Positions 1-9,109 of a DNA stretch of 50,421 nt are shown piece by piece. A model generated the notes under the pieces. That model made no database searches. It was not told the origin of the DNA and saw only the letters and a program-made list of their open reading frames with translations. Origin of the DNA: Paraburkholderia piptadeniae. GTDB lineage: Bacteria > Pseudomonadota > Gammaproteobacteria > Burkholderiales > Burkholderiaceae. A program made the position numbers and the translations under genes. Within the stretch, counting starts at the first letter, position 1, and every line of letters starts with the position of its first letter. The DNA is taken from positions 1 through 50,421 of the forward strand of contig NZ_CYGY02000051.1 in the NCBI RefSeq assembly GCF_900007165.1. Reading direction: 5' to 3'.

Positions 1-44
1 TCATTTTGTTAAAGGTTCTTAGTGAAACCTCCGGGACGAACCAT

Positions 45-1445
45 ATGAAACTCGACGAAAGTGTAAAAGCAGCCGGATTGACGCCGACCGCTGACCTGCT
101 GCAGGACGCCGCGCAACGTGCGCTCGCTTACGTTCAGTCTGTGCATGACAGGCCTGTGAACGTTTCTACCCAGGCATTGCAAGGCCTGAATGAATTCCGG
201 CACTCACTGCCACACGCCGGGCTGGATGCACATGAAGTCTTGCGCCGCCTCGACGAGGCTGGGTCACCAGCTACCGTCCCGACAACGGGCGGACGGTACT
301 TCGGTTTGGTGATCGGCGGCGCGATGCCCGCAACCATCGCCGCGAACTGGCTCGCGACCGCCTGGGATCAAAACGCGTGTTTTCGGTGGACTTCGCCGAT
401 CGCGGCAGCGCTCGAGGAAGTTGCGCTACGCTGGATCGGCGATCTGTTCGGCTTGCCGGACGACATTGGAGGAGCCTTCGTTACAGGTGCCTCATTGGCG
501 AACTTTGCGGCGCTGGCAGCAGCACGCCACGCTCTGCTATCCCGCCTGGGCTGGGACGTGGAGGCAAAGGGACTCTACGGCGCGCCGGAACTCCGTGTAG
601 TTGTCAGTAAAGAGACTCACGTTACCGTCTCCAAGGCGTTGTCGATGTTAGGTCTCGGACGCGAGCGGGTCATCGTAGTGCCAACAGATCAACAGGGCCG
701 GATGCGAGTCAGCGAGCTTCCGGAACTCGACGAGCAAACGATCGTGTGCATCCAGGCAGGCAACGTGAATACCGGTGATTTCGATCCCGCGCGCGAGATA
801 TGCCGACTTGCGAGGAAAGCCGGGGCTTGGGTCCATGTTGATGGTGCATTCGGACTATGGGCGCTTGCAAACCGTGATTTCGACACCCTGACGGATGGCG
901 TGGCCGAAGCCGACTCTTGGGCGACGGATGGGCATAAATGGCTCAACGTACCGTATGACAATGGCATCGTTCTAGTGCGCAGGGCTGCCACTCTGCGTGC
1001 GGCAATGTCGTTGAATGCCGCGTACCTGGCAGAGGGAGATGTGACTGACCGGGAACCGTCGCACTATACTCCGGAATCCTCAAGACGAGCGCGTGGTGTG
1101 GATATCTGGGCCGCGCTTCTTAACCTGGGCAGGGATGGCGTTGCAGGGCTCATCGAACGTACTTGCCGCTATGCCGGAATTTTCGCCCAAGGTCTCGAAG
1201 CCAGCGGCTTTGAAGTCCTGAATCATGTCGCGCTCAACCAGGTGCTCGTCTCATTTGGTACCCCGGAGATGACGCGGGCCGTAATTAACCGTCTTCAGGC
1301 CGACGGGATTTGCTGGTGTGGCGGCACAGTATGGCAGGGCCGCGTCGCCATGCGAATCAGCGTCTCCAGTTGGGCCACCACTGACGCCGATGTGCAGACG
1401 AGCCTCCAGGCAATGATTCATGCGGCGGAGGCATGTGCGCCGTGA
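45..1445 (+). CDS. PLP-dependent amino-acid decarboxylase family protein
   Basis: This is a fold-type I PLP enzyme of the pyridoxal-dependent decarboxylase group (relatives of glutamate, aromatic-L-amino-acid and diaminobutyrate decarboxylases); the substrate cannot be told. The Schiff-base lysine is in DGHKWLN (about residue 298 from the ATG at 45), preceded by the cofactor-binding stretch VHVDGAFG and by GAFVTGASLAN near the phosphate-binding site. At 466 residues it is full length for the family. The reading frame stays open upstream to a TTG at position 6 near the window edge; I prefer the ATG at 45, but the ribosome-binding site is weak. A decayed EamA-type exporter follows directly, a pairing that would suit an amine or amino-acid module. 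Family confident, function open. Confidence 0.85.
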   Translation: MKLDESVKAAGLTPTADLLQDAAQRALAYVQSVHDRPVNVSTQALQGLNEFRHSLPHAGLDAHEVLRRLDEAGSPATVPTTGGRYFGLVIGGAMPATIAANWLATAWDQNACFRWTSPIAAALEEVALRWIGDLFGLPDDIGGAFVTGASLANFAALAAARHALLSRLGWDVEAKGLYGAPELRVVVSKETHVTVSKALSMLGLGRERVIVVPTDQQGRMRVSELPELDEQTIVCIQAGNVNTGDFDPAREICRLARKAGAWVHVDGAFGLWALANRDFDTLTDGVAEADSWATDGHKWLNVPYDNGIVLVRRAATLRAAMSLNAAYLAEGDVTDREPSHYTPESSRRARGVDIWAALLNLGRDGVAGLIERTCRYAGIFAQGLEASGFEVLNHVALNQVLVSFGTPEMTRAVINRLQADGICWCGGTVWQGRVAMRISVSSWATTDADVQTSLQAMIHAAEACAP

Positions 1446-1457
1446 CACGTTCTCGTA

Positions 1458-1858
1458 CTGATCAAGAAAATCGGCCCTTTCGACCATGTGATGCTCTTCG
1501 CCTGGGTGTCGTTCTTCACGGCATTCCAGCTTCTTGGACTTTCGATAATCGTGGAGGGGGCGGATTGAGGCGCTTCAGAGGGCGTCGAGTTCTGAGTGGC
1601 TGGCTTTCGCCTTTACCGTCATGCTCGGCAGTATCGCCGCATTTACCATCTGGTTCTGGCTTACAGCCCGATTCTCGATGGCTCGGATTGCCCCCTACGC
1701 CTTGCTTCAATCATTTCGCGATTGGTGCTGGCGTCGCCTTCAGGCATGAACCCATTACCTTTACGCTGATTTTGGGCGCCATTATCTGCGTTTTGGGAGT
1801 CACGCTCAGCCAGTGGCCGATCTCCACCCGGCTCCGCACTGGAGACGGGGCGCAGTGA
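1458..1858 (+). pseudogene. EamA/DMT-family exporter remnant, frameshifted
   Basis: Three frames must be joined to read this protein. Frame A (from 1458) gives LIKKIGPFDHVMLFAWVSFF and runs to a stop at 1566. Frame B (from about 1570) gives SSEWLAFAFTVMLGSIAAFT and continues through ARFSMARIAPYALLQSF. Frame C (from about 1715) gives FAIGAGVAFRHEPITF and ILGAIICVLGVTLSQW, ending at 1858. Together they match the last four to five membrane helices of an EamA (drug/metabolite transporter) protein. The N-terminal half is absent and the remnant abuts the end of the decarboxylase gene, so it is both 5'-deleted and shifted twice. A continuous frame covering 1433-1858 exists, but only its last third reads as protein of this family. 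Confidence 0.75.
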
Positions 1859-1913
1859 ATTGCTCGAAAAGGCGCCACGCATTTTTTACCGCAAACTGAA
1901 GGAACAAATAGTC

Positions 1914-2621
1914 ATGGCGAAATTCGTTCTAGTTCATGGTGCTTTTCAGGGCGGCTGGGTGTACGCAAGAGTCGCCCGCAAGCTTCGCGAGGCGGGACAT
2001 GATGTCTACACTCCCACGCTGACCGGCCTCGGAGAACGCTCTCACCTGGCCGACCGGGCGATCAACCTGGACACGCACATTCAGGACGTTGTTAACGTCT
2101 TCAAGTATGAGGACATCACCGACGCAATCTTGTGCGGTCACTCGTATGGCGGCCTGGTCATAACTGGCGTAGCGCATGAAATCGGGGAGCGCATCCGCAC
2201 GCTTTTCTATCTTGACGCCTATGCGCCAGCCGATGGGCAGTCACTTGTCGATATTACTGGCGCCGAGACCGCACTGGCTTTCCTTGCGCAGGCGGGCCAA
2301 TGCGACGGAATGATTCCGCCTATTCCAGCTGCCTTATTCAATGTCAATGAAGCAGACGCCGCTTGGGTCGACAGGATGTCGGGGCCGCAGCCGCTGGCCA
2401 CGTTCGTTCAAGGCGTTCGGGCAGGAGTGGATTCGGCACCCGTTGCCAACCGCACCTATGTATTCGCGAGCGATAACGGAGGGGATTGGTTTGTCGAGAC
2501 GTATGCCCGATTGAAGGATGCCCCCCGATGGAAGGTCCACGCCATTCCGTGTGGACACTCCATCATGCTGGATCGTCCGGAGGACCTGGCTGCACTACTG
2601 CTGGCAGAAACGACGCATTGA
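1914..2621 (+). CDS. Alpha/beta hydrolase, EstC/pyrethroid-esterase-like
   Basis: This 235-residue cytosolic alpha/beta hydrolase starts MAKFVLVHGAFQGGW, where HGAF is the oxyanion-hole segment. The nucleophile elbow is GHSYGG with Ser77, and the C-terminal CGHSIMLDRPE carries the catalytic histidine. Length and motifs match the small esterase/hydroxynitrile-lyase-like group that includes EstC and salicylate-esterase-like proteins. The frame is open upstream to 1860, but the ATG at 1914 begins the conserved first strand. The gene follows the decayed EamA exporter by 55 bp. The substrate is unknown. Confidence 0.85.
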   Translation: MAKFVLVHGAFQGGWVYARVARKLREAGHDVYTPTLTGLGERSHLADRAINLDTHIQDVVNVFKYEDITDAILCGHSYGGLVITGVAHEIGERIRTLFYLDAYAPADGQSLVDITGAETALAFLAQAGQCDGMIPPIPAALFNVNEADAAWVDRMSGPQPLATFVQGVRAGVDSAPVANRTYVFASDNGGDWFVETYARLKDAPRWKVHAIPCGHSIMLDRPEDLAALLLAETTH

Positions 2622-2937
2622 GGTTTCGCTGTTCAGATTGCCTCCTCTTGCAGCGTGACGAGCGGCATATAGCAACGATGGCGTCGAAAAACCGTTTGCG
2701 CAGCTTCGGGAGAAAACGACCGAATGCACCAAAATCAAAGGTACCCCGGCCGGCGCGTCGATCATCTCGCTGGCGCCCTGAACGGTCATCCTTATCACGT
2801 CAGAAGTTGCCGGATTCTCCGAAAACATAGGACGGGAAATAGCGGCTATAGCTACCCTCTGTTTTGATTCCTCTTTTACTCGAGCGGCTGCGTAGTAGGG
2901 CCCAACGTCTTAAGGACGGCGCTATCGCCGGCTAAAA
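2622..2937. other. 316-bp intergenic stretch, no gene recognised
   Basis: Short open frames exist on both strands, but none has a recognisable family signature or a good ribosome-binding site. It may hold the promoter of the following short-chain dehydrogenase gene; I see no convincing -35/-10 pair. Confidence 0.4.
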
Positions 2938-3726
2938 ATGAACCTGGTAACTGCATCAATCAGTCAACTTTCCGAATCGCCACACACGGAAGAGTCAACC
3001 CGCTATATGTTGCTTACCGGTGCCAGTCGCGGGATCGGGCATGCGACCGTAAAACTGTTCCAGAAGCACAACTGGAAGGTTTTCACTGTTTCGCGACAGC
3101 CCTTTTCCGAAGACTGCAAGTGGCCGGCCGCGCGCGAGTCGCATATCCAGGCAGACCTTGCCGATCTGAATTCCGTCGAGGAGATTGCCAAAGAGGTGCG
3201 GCGGCGACTTCCGCACGGCAAACTGCACGCGCTCGTTAACAATGCAGGAATCTCACCTAAGGGCAAGAACCGAACACGACTTGGCGTACTCAAGAGCGAC
3301 ATCCACACGTGGTCGACCGTCCTCAACGTTAATCTCATCTCCAACGCCTTGCTCGCCAGGGCTCTTTTTCCTGAACTTGCACGTGCTAAGGGCGCAATTG
3401 TCAATGTCACCTCTATTGCCGGTTTCAAGGTCCATCCATTTGCGGGTACTGCTTATGCAGCGTCCAAAGCCGCACTTTTCGCCCTGACGCGAGAGATGGC
3501 TCACGAATTTGGGCCGGACGGCATACGTGTCAATGCGATTGCTCCCGGCGAGATTGATACCTCAATTCTGTCACCAGGTACCGAAGATATAGTTAACAAT
3601 GAGATTCCGCTTCATCGTCTGGGCGACCCTCGTGAGGTGGCGGAGACGATCCACTTCCTTTGTGGGCCGGCTTCGTCTTACATCACCGGCACCGAGATTC
3701 ACATCAACGGAGGTCAGCACGTCTGA
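2938..3726 (+). CDS. Short-chain dehydrogenase/reductase (SDR)
   Basis: A classical NAD(P)-dependent SDR with a Rossmann fold. The cofactor motif TGASRGIG is at residues 27-34, NNAG at 101-104, the catalytic Ser159 is in NVTSIAG, and Tyr173/Lys177 are in YAASK. The C-terminus ends with YITGTEIHINGGQHV, the usual SDR tail. A second possible start at 3007 (MLLTGASRG) would remove the 23-residue lead; neither start has a strong ribosome-binding site, so the N-terminus is uncertain. The substrate is unknown. A second SDR follows 209 bp downstream on the same strand. Confidence 0.85.
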   Translation: MNLVTASISQLSESPHTEESTRYMLLTGASRGIGHATVKLFQKHNWKVFTVSRQPFSEDCKWPAARESHIQADLADLNSVEEIAKEVRRRLPHGKLHALVNNAGISPKGKNRTRLGVLKSDIHTWSTVLNVNLISNALLARALFPELARAKGAIVNVTSIAGFKVHPFAGTAYAASKAALFALTREMAHEFGPDGIRVNAIAPGEIDTSILSPGTEDIVNNEIPLHRLGDPREVAETIHFLCGPASSYITGTEIHINGGQHV

Positions 3727-3935
3727 TTTACCGGACAACCGTACCGTCGCCTTTACACAATCGGTCAAAAGCCTGTGCATGCTGTGGCGCGCGCTGACTT
3801 GACCAGAGGGAGGCAATCGGTGGCGGCCGAAACAGGCAAACGCCTAACCTCGCGTCAAGACGGGGAACGGGTTAGCGGGCGCCAGCGTTATTAATATATG
3901 GATCACTATTCAATTCATTCGAAAAGGAGTGTTTG

Positions 3936-4709
3936 ATGTCTGGAAAACTTTCAAGCAAGGTGGCAATCGTAACGGGAAGCTCGCGTGGTATCGGCCGTGC
4001 TGTGGCACGAGCCTTCGCGAGAGAAGGAGCCGCGCTCATCGGCATCCACTACGCCAGCAACGCGGATGCCGCTCACGCCACCGTCCGCGAGATCGAGGCC
4101 CTCGGATCAAAAGCCGTCGCCATCAAAGCGGACTTGAGTCGCGGGAAGGAAGCAACGGACAGTATCTGGGAGCAGTTCAGGGCGGCCGCGATTGCCGCCA
4201 CGGGCGAGCCTCGGCTTGACATTCTAGTCAACAATGCTGGAGTGGCACCGGCGATTCCCTTGTCTCAGACCAGTGAGTCCGCCTTCGACGAGGTCCTGAC
4301 GATTAACTTCAAGGCACCGTTCTTTCTGATCCAGGCTGTTGCCGATCACATCCGCGACGATGGACGAATTATCAACGTTTCGACGGGCTTTACGCGTGTC
4401 GCCGCTCCAACGCATCCTGCGTACGCCGCATCGAAAGGTGCCCTTGAGACCCTCACACTGGCGCTTGCCCCTGAGTTCGGCCGTCGCGGCATCACGGTCA
4501 ATACGGTCATGCCGGGTGTGACGGAAACTGACATGAACGCGGCGTGGATAACCGTGCCGGAGGCGCGTGCCAACGCGGAGGCCATGTCGGTATTCTCGCG
4601 TGTGGGTCAACCTGACGACGTGGCCGACGTCATCACCTTCCTGGCCACGAATGAGGCACGCTGGACTACGGGACAGGTGATCGACGCGACGGGCGGCGCC
4701 CGGCTTTAA
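3936..4709 (+). CDS. Short-chain dehydrogenase, FabG-like
   Basis: A 257-residue classical SDR reading MSGKLSSKVAIVTGSSRGIG. TGSSRGIG is at residues 13-20, NNAG around 99-102, Ser149 in NVSTG, and Tyr163/Lys167 in YAASK. The ATG at 3936 is preceded by AAAGGAG at suitable spacing, which decides the start over an upstream TTG. It most resembles 3-oxoacyl-ACP reductase-like SDRs acting on diverse alcohols and ketones. It is only modestly similar to the neighbouring SDR, so a recent duplication is unlikely. It is the last intact gene before an IS remnant. Confidence 0.87.
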   Translation: MSGKLSSKVAIVTGSSRGIGRAVARAFAREGAALIGIHYASNADAAHATVREIEALGSKAVAIKADLSRGKEATDSIWEQFRAAAIAATGEPRLDILVNNAGVAPAIPLSQTSESAFDEVLTINFKAPFFLIQAVADHIRDDGRIINVSTGFTRVAAPTHPAYAASKGALETLTLALAPEFGRRGITVNTVMPGVTETDMNAAWITVPEARANAEAMSVFSRVGQPDDVADVITFLATNEARWTTGQVIDATGGARL

Positions 4710-4773
4710 CCATGGCGCCCGCTAAGTATTAAAGATCACGCCAGCGTATAAAGGGCGGTGGATGTATCCGTTA

Positions 4774-5020
4774 TGAACCGCCCCGGGTTTTGTGGAGGCT
4801 CCAACTCTTGAGAGAATGGAGCCATGAACAAGAAGCCGAGCAAGTTTTCCCCGGAAGTCAGAGAGCGCGCAGTGCCCCTGGTACGCGAGCAGCGTAGCGA
4901 ACACCTGTCGATGTTGGCGGCAGTCGAATCGATTGCACTGAGGATCGGCTGCACGCCGCAGACGCAGCTGGATGGGTCAAACGCGAGGAGGTTGGGGGCG
5001 AAATTCCGGAGGACTGTTAG
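4774..5020 (+). mobile_element. IS3-family insertion sequence remnant (left end plus broken orfA)
   Basis: From 4774 the sequence TGAACCGCCCCGGGTTTTGT resembles the left terminal repeat of IS3-family elements common in Burkholderia. An orfA-like frame follows at 4824 (MNKKPSKFSPEVRERAVPLV, then ESIALRIGCTPQT), which matches the HTH region of IS3 orfA. After about 4968 the match moves to another frame, GWVKREEVGGEIPEDC, and stops at 5020. The rest of orfA, all of orfB and the right end are missing. It is therefore a dead fragment; it lies just downstream of the phenol operon's 3' end. Confidence 0.75.
4824..5020 (+). pseudogene. IS3-family transposase orfA, frameshifted and truncated
   Basis: The start codon and the N-terminal helix-turn-helix region are readable, with the family phrase IESIAxKIGCTxQTLLxWV represented by VESIALRIGCTPQT plus GWVKREE. 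A one-base shift near 4968 separates the two parts, and a TAG at 5018-5020 ends the second. No orfB catalytic DDE domain is present. It cannot encode a working transposase. Confidence 0.7.
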
Positions 5021-5224
5021 TCGCGTTCCCCGGCCCGACGGCCATCGCGCGTGACGCCGATGGCGGCTTGACATTCGGCCCATAGCGTCGGAATGGTTTA
5101 TACATGCGCCAGGTTGGGCTCGTCACGCTGTGAGCTCCGGTTACGCTGAAATGCGTGAATCACGCGAAAGAATCAGCAATGCCCGAAGTCAGTGCCGGGC
5201 GTTAGGAAAATCACCTCGGCAGCG

Positions 5225-5250
5225 AGCGCTTGCGTATAACTGCAAGCGCT
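5225..5250 (-). terminator. Inverted repeat, possible operon terminator
   Basis: The perfect 9-bp arms AGCGCTTGC and GCAAGCGCT are separated by an 8-base loop and begin about 10 bases past the dmpD stop codon. On the minus strand only a short TTTT follows, about 13 bases on, so it is at best a weak intrinsic terminator. Its position at the end of the 13-kb operon is the main argument. Confidence 0.45.
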
Positions 5251-5260
5251 CTATCGAGCT

Positions 5261-6082
5261 TCAAAGAAAATTATCGACGAGGCGATTGAACGCGTCGCCA
5301 TGTTCTATTTGCGTCCAATGCCCGCACTGTCCGAATACGTGCAATTGCGAAGGCCCGATGAGCTGATTGAGCCGCAGCGAATTCTCTAGCGGAATGACAC
5401 GGTCCTCGCGTCCATGCACGATCAGCGTTGGATGCCGAATGCGGCGCAGCGCATCTTCGTCGCATGCAAGCGCATCGATCCAGCGCTGGCGCGGCGCAGG
5501 AAACATCGACGCGAACGACGCCTGATATCCGGGCCGCACACTCGCGCGATACCGCGATTCGACAAGCTCGCGCGTAATACGCGAACGGTCGAACGCAAAG
5601 ATATCCATGATGCCGCGCATGTTCTCGACGGAAGGCTCATAGCCCCATACCGCATCGAGCCCATGAGTCAATTCGAACTTCACGCCCGCCGCCCCCATCA
5701 GCACCAGTTTGCGCACGCGGTGTGGATAACGCACGGCCATCGCGAGCGCCAATGCACCTCCAAATGAATTGCCGATCAGATCGGTTTGTTCGATCTCCAG
5801 CGCATCTAGCAACCCGATCAGATGTGTGACCCAAAAATCCATGTCGTAGTGCACGCCCGCGCGCCGCTCCGTATAACCGAAGCCCGCCATGTCGGGCGCG
5901 ATGACGCGCCGGGTATGCGCGAGAGCAGGCATCGTGAGACGCCAGTTCGCCCACGCCGTCACGCCCGGCCCTGAACCGTGTATGAGCAGCACAGGGCTGC
6001 CGCTGCCGAGGTCGTGATAGTTCGTATCGAGGCCCGCTGCCTGAATGCGCTGGCCGAGTTCCGGGTCGTTCTGCTGTGTCAT
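5261..6082 (-). CDS. dmpD: 2-hydroxymuconate semialdehyde hydrolase
   Basis: This is the hydrolytic branch of meta-cleavage: it splits 2-hydroxymuconic semialdehyde (or alkyl analogues) into 2-oxopent-4-enoate and formate or a carboxylate. The protein is 273 residues, matching DmpD/XylF/CumD. The triad is Ser106 in GNSFGG, Asp227 in HGREDRVIP and His255 in GHWTQIEH; HGSGPGVTAW is the oxyanion-hole segment. The frame is open to an ATG at 6097, but a GGAG lies 8-9 bases before the ATG at 6082. In Pseudomonas CF600 dmpD sits between dmpC and dmpE; here it is the last gene of the operon, behind the outer-membrane protein gene. Confidence 0.93.
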   Translation of the reverse strand: MTQQNDPELGQRIQAAGLDTNYHDLGSGSPVLLIHGSGPGVTAWANWRLTMPALAHTRRVIAPDMAGFGYTERRAGVHYDMDFWVTHLIGLLDALEIEQTDLIGNSFGGALALAMAVRYPHRVRKLVLMGAAGVKFELTHGLDAVWGYEPSVENMRGIMDIFAFDRSRITRELVESRYRASVRPGYQASFASMFPAPRQRWIDALACDEDALRRIRHPTLIVHGREDRVIPLENSLRLNQLIGPSQLHVFGQCGHWTQIEHGDAFNRLVDNFL

Positions 6083-6136
6083 GTCAACAGGCTCCATCGC
6101 AGCCGCGCATGAGCGCCGGCCGCTTCTATATCCAGA

Positions 6137-7045
6137 TCAGAAAGGAATCACCGCGCGTGCCCAGACCGCTTCACCTGAAGGGCGATTGCGCACCAACAGT
6201 TCTTTCACGACGCGAATGTCGATGCTGCCCTTCTTGAACTCATAGCGAAAGCCAGGACCGATCGCAAAGACCTGCCCGCGAAATCCATCGCCATTCACGG
6301 GCTGTCCGTTCTGCACGTCGTTAGTGGTCTGCTTGACGAAATAGCCTGCAACGCCGATACGCGCCGACGTCGTCACCGCATAGCTCGCGCCATAGTCAAA
6401 GTGAAACAGTTGTCCCGAGTGGTAATCGGTAGCTGTGTTCGTCGTGTTGAAGCTATACGTGAACTTCGCCGACATTTCGAATCCCGGATACGGAAACCAG
6501 CTCACGCCGAAAATAGGCCGGATCGTGAAGTAGTTCTTGCCGGTATTCAGCGGCGAATTCCTGTCGTACTGTCCGGTTGGAAAAACGAATTCGAGCGCGG
6601 CTACCGCGCGCAGCGAGCCTTCACCCCAGGCGATCATCGCGGGGCTTCCAATCAGGTCGCCGAGATTGGTCCGGTCGAACGACGAACCGCCTGCATCCAG
6701 CGAGAGACGCTCCATCGGCAGCAATGCGTACGCGCCATATCGGCCGCCGAGCACCGACAGGTTCGACATATAGATCAGACGCGGAATCAGCACATCGGCG
6801 TCGAGCTTGAATCCGGGTATCGAACTGTTGCCGTGCGAATCGTTGAACTGACTCGCGTGATAGTGCGTGTAATACAGCAGGCCGTAGAACCCTGCGGGCG
6901 GCAGTGCGCCCGCAAAAAAGCCTTCTGCACCTTCTCCGATCGTGTCGCTGCCGCCTTCCGTGGCCCGCGCGCTCGCGCAGAACATCGCGGTTGCGCACGC
7001 GCAGGCAAGCAGCGTCCCTCGCCTGACGGCGATTCGAAATTTCAT
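6137..7045 (-). CDS. Outer-membrane SphA/phenol meta-pathway transporter-like protein
   Basis: This 302-residue protein starts with a signal peptide (basic MKFRIAVRR, hydrophobic core, probable cleavage after ASARA). The mature part has the alternating aromatic/polar strands of an outer-membrane beta-barrel (YGLLYYTHYHAS, NYFTIRPIFGVSWFPYPG) and ends MFIPF-like with a terminal Phe (AVIPF), as exported barrels do. It matches the family annotated as meta-pathway phenol-degradation transporter-like (SphA type), thought to help aromatic or hydrophobic compounds cross the outer membrane. GGAG precedes the ATG. It lies between dmpG and dmpD, so it is co-transcribed with the pathway. Confidence 0.8.
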   Translation of the reverse strand: MKFRIAVRRGTLLACACATAMFCASARATEGGSDTIGEGAEGFFAGALPPAGFYGLLYYTHYHASQFNDSHGNSSIPGFKLDADVLIPRLIYMSNLSVLGGRYGAYALLPMERLSLDAGGSSFDRTNLGDLIGSPAMIAWGEGSLRAVAALEFVFPTGQYDRNSPLNTGKNYFTIRPIFGVSWFPYPGFEMSAKFTYSFNTTNTATDYHSGQLFHFDYGASYAVTTSARIGVAGYFVKQTTNDVQNGQPVNGDGFRGQVFAIGPGFRYEFKKGSIDIRVVKELLVRNRPSGEAVWARAVIPF

Positions 7046-7095
7046 TTGACGTCTCCGGGTATTTGTTCTGGTGAGAGATACCGCGCTTTAGCGCA

Positions 7096-8103
7096 TCACT
7101 TCACGAGGTCGAGCGCGACGTCGACGATCATGTCCTCCTGTCCGCCAACCATGTGTCGGCGTCCAAGTTCGACGAGTATGTCGACCGTCTTCAGGCCGTA
7201 TTTCGCCGCGGCCGCTTCGGCGTGACGCAGAAAGCTCGAATAGACGCCGGCATAACCGAGCGCAAGCGTTTCGCGATCGACGCGCACAGGGCGGTCCTGA
7301 AGCGGCCGCACGATATCGTCGGCGGCATCGAGCAGGCCGTACACATTGCAGCCGTGGTTCCAGCCGAGCCGGTCGGCAGCCGCGATGAACACTTCGAGCG
7401 GCGCATTGCCCGCGCCCGCGCCCATGCCAGCGAGGCTCGCGTCGATGCGGTCACAACCCTCCTCGACGGCGACGATCGAATTCGCGACGCCCAACGACAG
7501 ATTGTGGTGCGCGTGAATGCCCGTTTGCGTGTTCGCATCCAGCACATCCTTGAATGCGCGGAAGCGTTCGCGCACGTCCTCCATCGACAACGCGCCGCCC
7601 GAATCGACCACATACACACACGTCGCGCCAAATCGCTCCATCAGCTTTGCCTGCAGCGCGAGCGCTTGTGGCGTCGTCATGTGGCTCATCATCAGAAAGC
7701 CGACTGTGTCCATGCCGAGTTCGCGCCCGTATTCGATGTGCTGCTTCGACACGTCGGCTTCCGTGCAATGCGTCGCGACACGGACGACGCGTGCGCCCGC
7801 ATCGTACGCATTGCGCAGATCGTGCACGGTGCCGACGCCGGGCAGCAGCAGCGTCGCGATCTTCGCGTGCACCACCGTTTCCGCCGCGGCGGCAATCCAT
7901 TCGATATCGCTATGCGCGCCGAACCCGTAGTTGAAGCTGGAACCCGACAGACCGTCGCCGTGCGCGACTTCGATCGAATCGACGCGCGCATCGTCGAGTG
8001 CCTTCGCAATTGCCTTCACATTGGCGATGCTGTACTGATGACGGATCGCATGGCTGCCATCGCGCAGCGTGACATCGGAGATATAGAGTTTGCGGTCGTT
8101 CAT
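7096..8103 (-). CDS. dmpG: 4-hydroxy-2-oxovalerate aldolase
   Basis: This enzyme cleaves 4-hydroxy-2-oxovalerate to pyruvate and acetaldehyde and works in a complex with DmpF that channels acetaldehyde. It has 335 residues. The N-terminal TLRDGSHAIRHQ carries Arg14, Asp15 and His18, and IHAHHNLSLG carries the two metal-binding histidines of the HMGL-like TIM barrel. These correspond to the Arg17/Asp18/His21 and His200/His202 set of Pseudomonas DmpG. The gene lies 10 bp after dmpF. The C-terminal GGQEDMIVDVALDLVK is the usual end of this family. Confidence 0.95.
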   Translation of the reverse strand: MNDRKLYISDVTLRDGSHAIRHQYSIANVKAIAKALDDARVDSIEVAHGDGLSGSSFNYGFGAHSDIEWIAAAAETVVHAKIATLLLPGVGTVHDLRNAYDAGARVVRVATHCTEADVSKQHIEYGRELGMDTVGFLMMSHMTTPQALALQAKLMERFGATCVYVVDSGGALSMEDVRERFRAFKDVLDANTQTGIHAHHNLSLGVANSIVAVEEGCDRIDASLAGMGAGAGNAPLEVFIAAADRLGWNHGCNVYGLLDAADDIVRPLQDRPVRVDRETLALGYAGVYSSFLRHAEAAAAKYGLKTVDILVELGRRHMVGGQEDMIVDVALDLVK

Positions 8104-8113
8104 CTCGTGCCCC

Positions 8114-9073
8114 TCACACGGCGAGCGGCGCGAGCCGCGTTTCAGCGATACGTTCGGCGCACGCGAGAGCCGCCGACGTCATGATGTCCAGATTGCCAGC
8201 GTACGCAGGCAGGTAGTGCGCCGCGCCTTCCACTTCGAGAAAGATCGACGTCTTCAGGCCCGTCATCCATCCAAGCCCCGGCACGTTGAGCGGATTGCGC
8301 TCGTCGAACACATCGAACTGCACGCGCTGTTTGAGCCGGTAGCCAGGCACGTAACGCTGCACACGCGCGGCCATTTCATTGACGCTCGCTTCGATTGCAT
8401 CGCGATCGGCGGGATCGGATAGCGTGAAGACGGTGTCGCGCATCATCAGCGGCGGTTCAGCGGGGTTCAGGATGATGATGGCCTTGCCGCGCGTCGCGCC
8501 GCCCAGCACTTCGATTGCTTTCGAGGTCGTCTCCGTGAACTCGTCGATGTTCGCGCGCGTGCCGGGTCCTGCCGAGCGGCTCGAAATCGATGCGACGATC
8601 TCCGCGTAGTGCACCTTTGCGACATTCGATACCGCCTTCACCATCGGAATGGTTGCCTGTCCGCCGCATGTGACCATGTTGATGTTCGGCGCGTCGAGTT
8701 CGGCGTCGAGGTTGATGGCAGGAATCACATAAGGGCCGATTGCTGCGGGCGTCAGGTCGATCACCTTGAGGCCGTGCGCCTGCAACACTTCGTTATGCCG
8801 TCGGTGTGCGCCCGCTGATGTCGCATCGAAAGCAATGCGAATGTCGCTGAAGCCCGGCAACGCCAGCAATCCGTCGATACCGCCCGCCGTCGTGGCCACG
8901 CCGAGCCGTTGCGCGCGTGCAAGGCCATCCGATTGCGGATCGATGCCGACGAGCGCGCCCATCGCGACGTGCCGCCCGTGGCGCAAGATCTTGATCATCA
9001 GGTCAGTGCCGATGTTGCCGGAGCCGATGATGGCCGCCTTTAGCGGCCCGTTATCGTTTGACAAGGTTGTCAT
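8114..9073 (-). CDS. dmpF: Acetaldehyde dehydrogenase (acylating)
   Basis: DmpF oxidises acetaldehyde to acetyl-CoA with NAD+ and CoA, partnered with DmpG. The protein is 319 residues. The NAD motif IIGSGNIGTDL is at residues 15-25 and the active-site Cys136 is in NMVTCGGQAT, equivalent to Cys132 of the Pseudomonas enzyme. The gene order F then G is conserved and the spacing is 10 bp, in keeping with equimolar assembly of the aldolase-dehydrogenase complex. Confidence 0.95.
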   Translation of the reverse strand: MTTLSNDNGPLKAAIIGSGNIGTDLMIKILRHGRHVAMGALVGIDPQSDGLARAQRLGVATTAGGIDGLLALPGFSDIRIAFDATSAGAHRRHNEVLQAHGLKVIDLTPAAIGPYVIPAINLDAELDAPNINMVTCGGQATIPMVKAVSNVAKVHYAEIVASISSRSAGPGTRANIDEFTETTSKAIEVLGGATRGKAIIILNPAEPPLMMRDTVFTLSDPADRDAIEASVNEMAARVQRYVPGYRLKQRVQFDVFDERNPLNVPGLGWMTGLKTSIFLEVEGAAHYLPAYAGNLDIMTSAALACAERIAETRLAPLAV

Positions 9074-9109
9074 GTATGTTTCCTTTTCGAGGTCGATATG
9101 CGTAGCCAG

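Noticed and set aside
2595..2828. A 77-codon minus-strand frame between the esterase and the first SDR
   Set aside because: No family signature and it overlaps the esterase end; there is no support for it being a gene.
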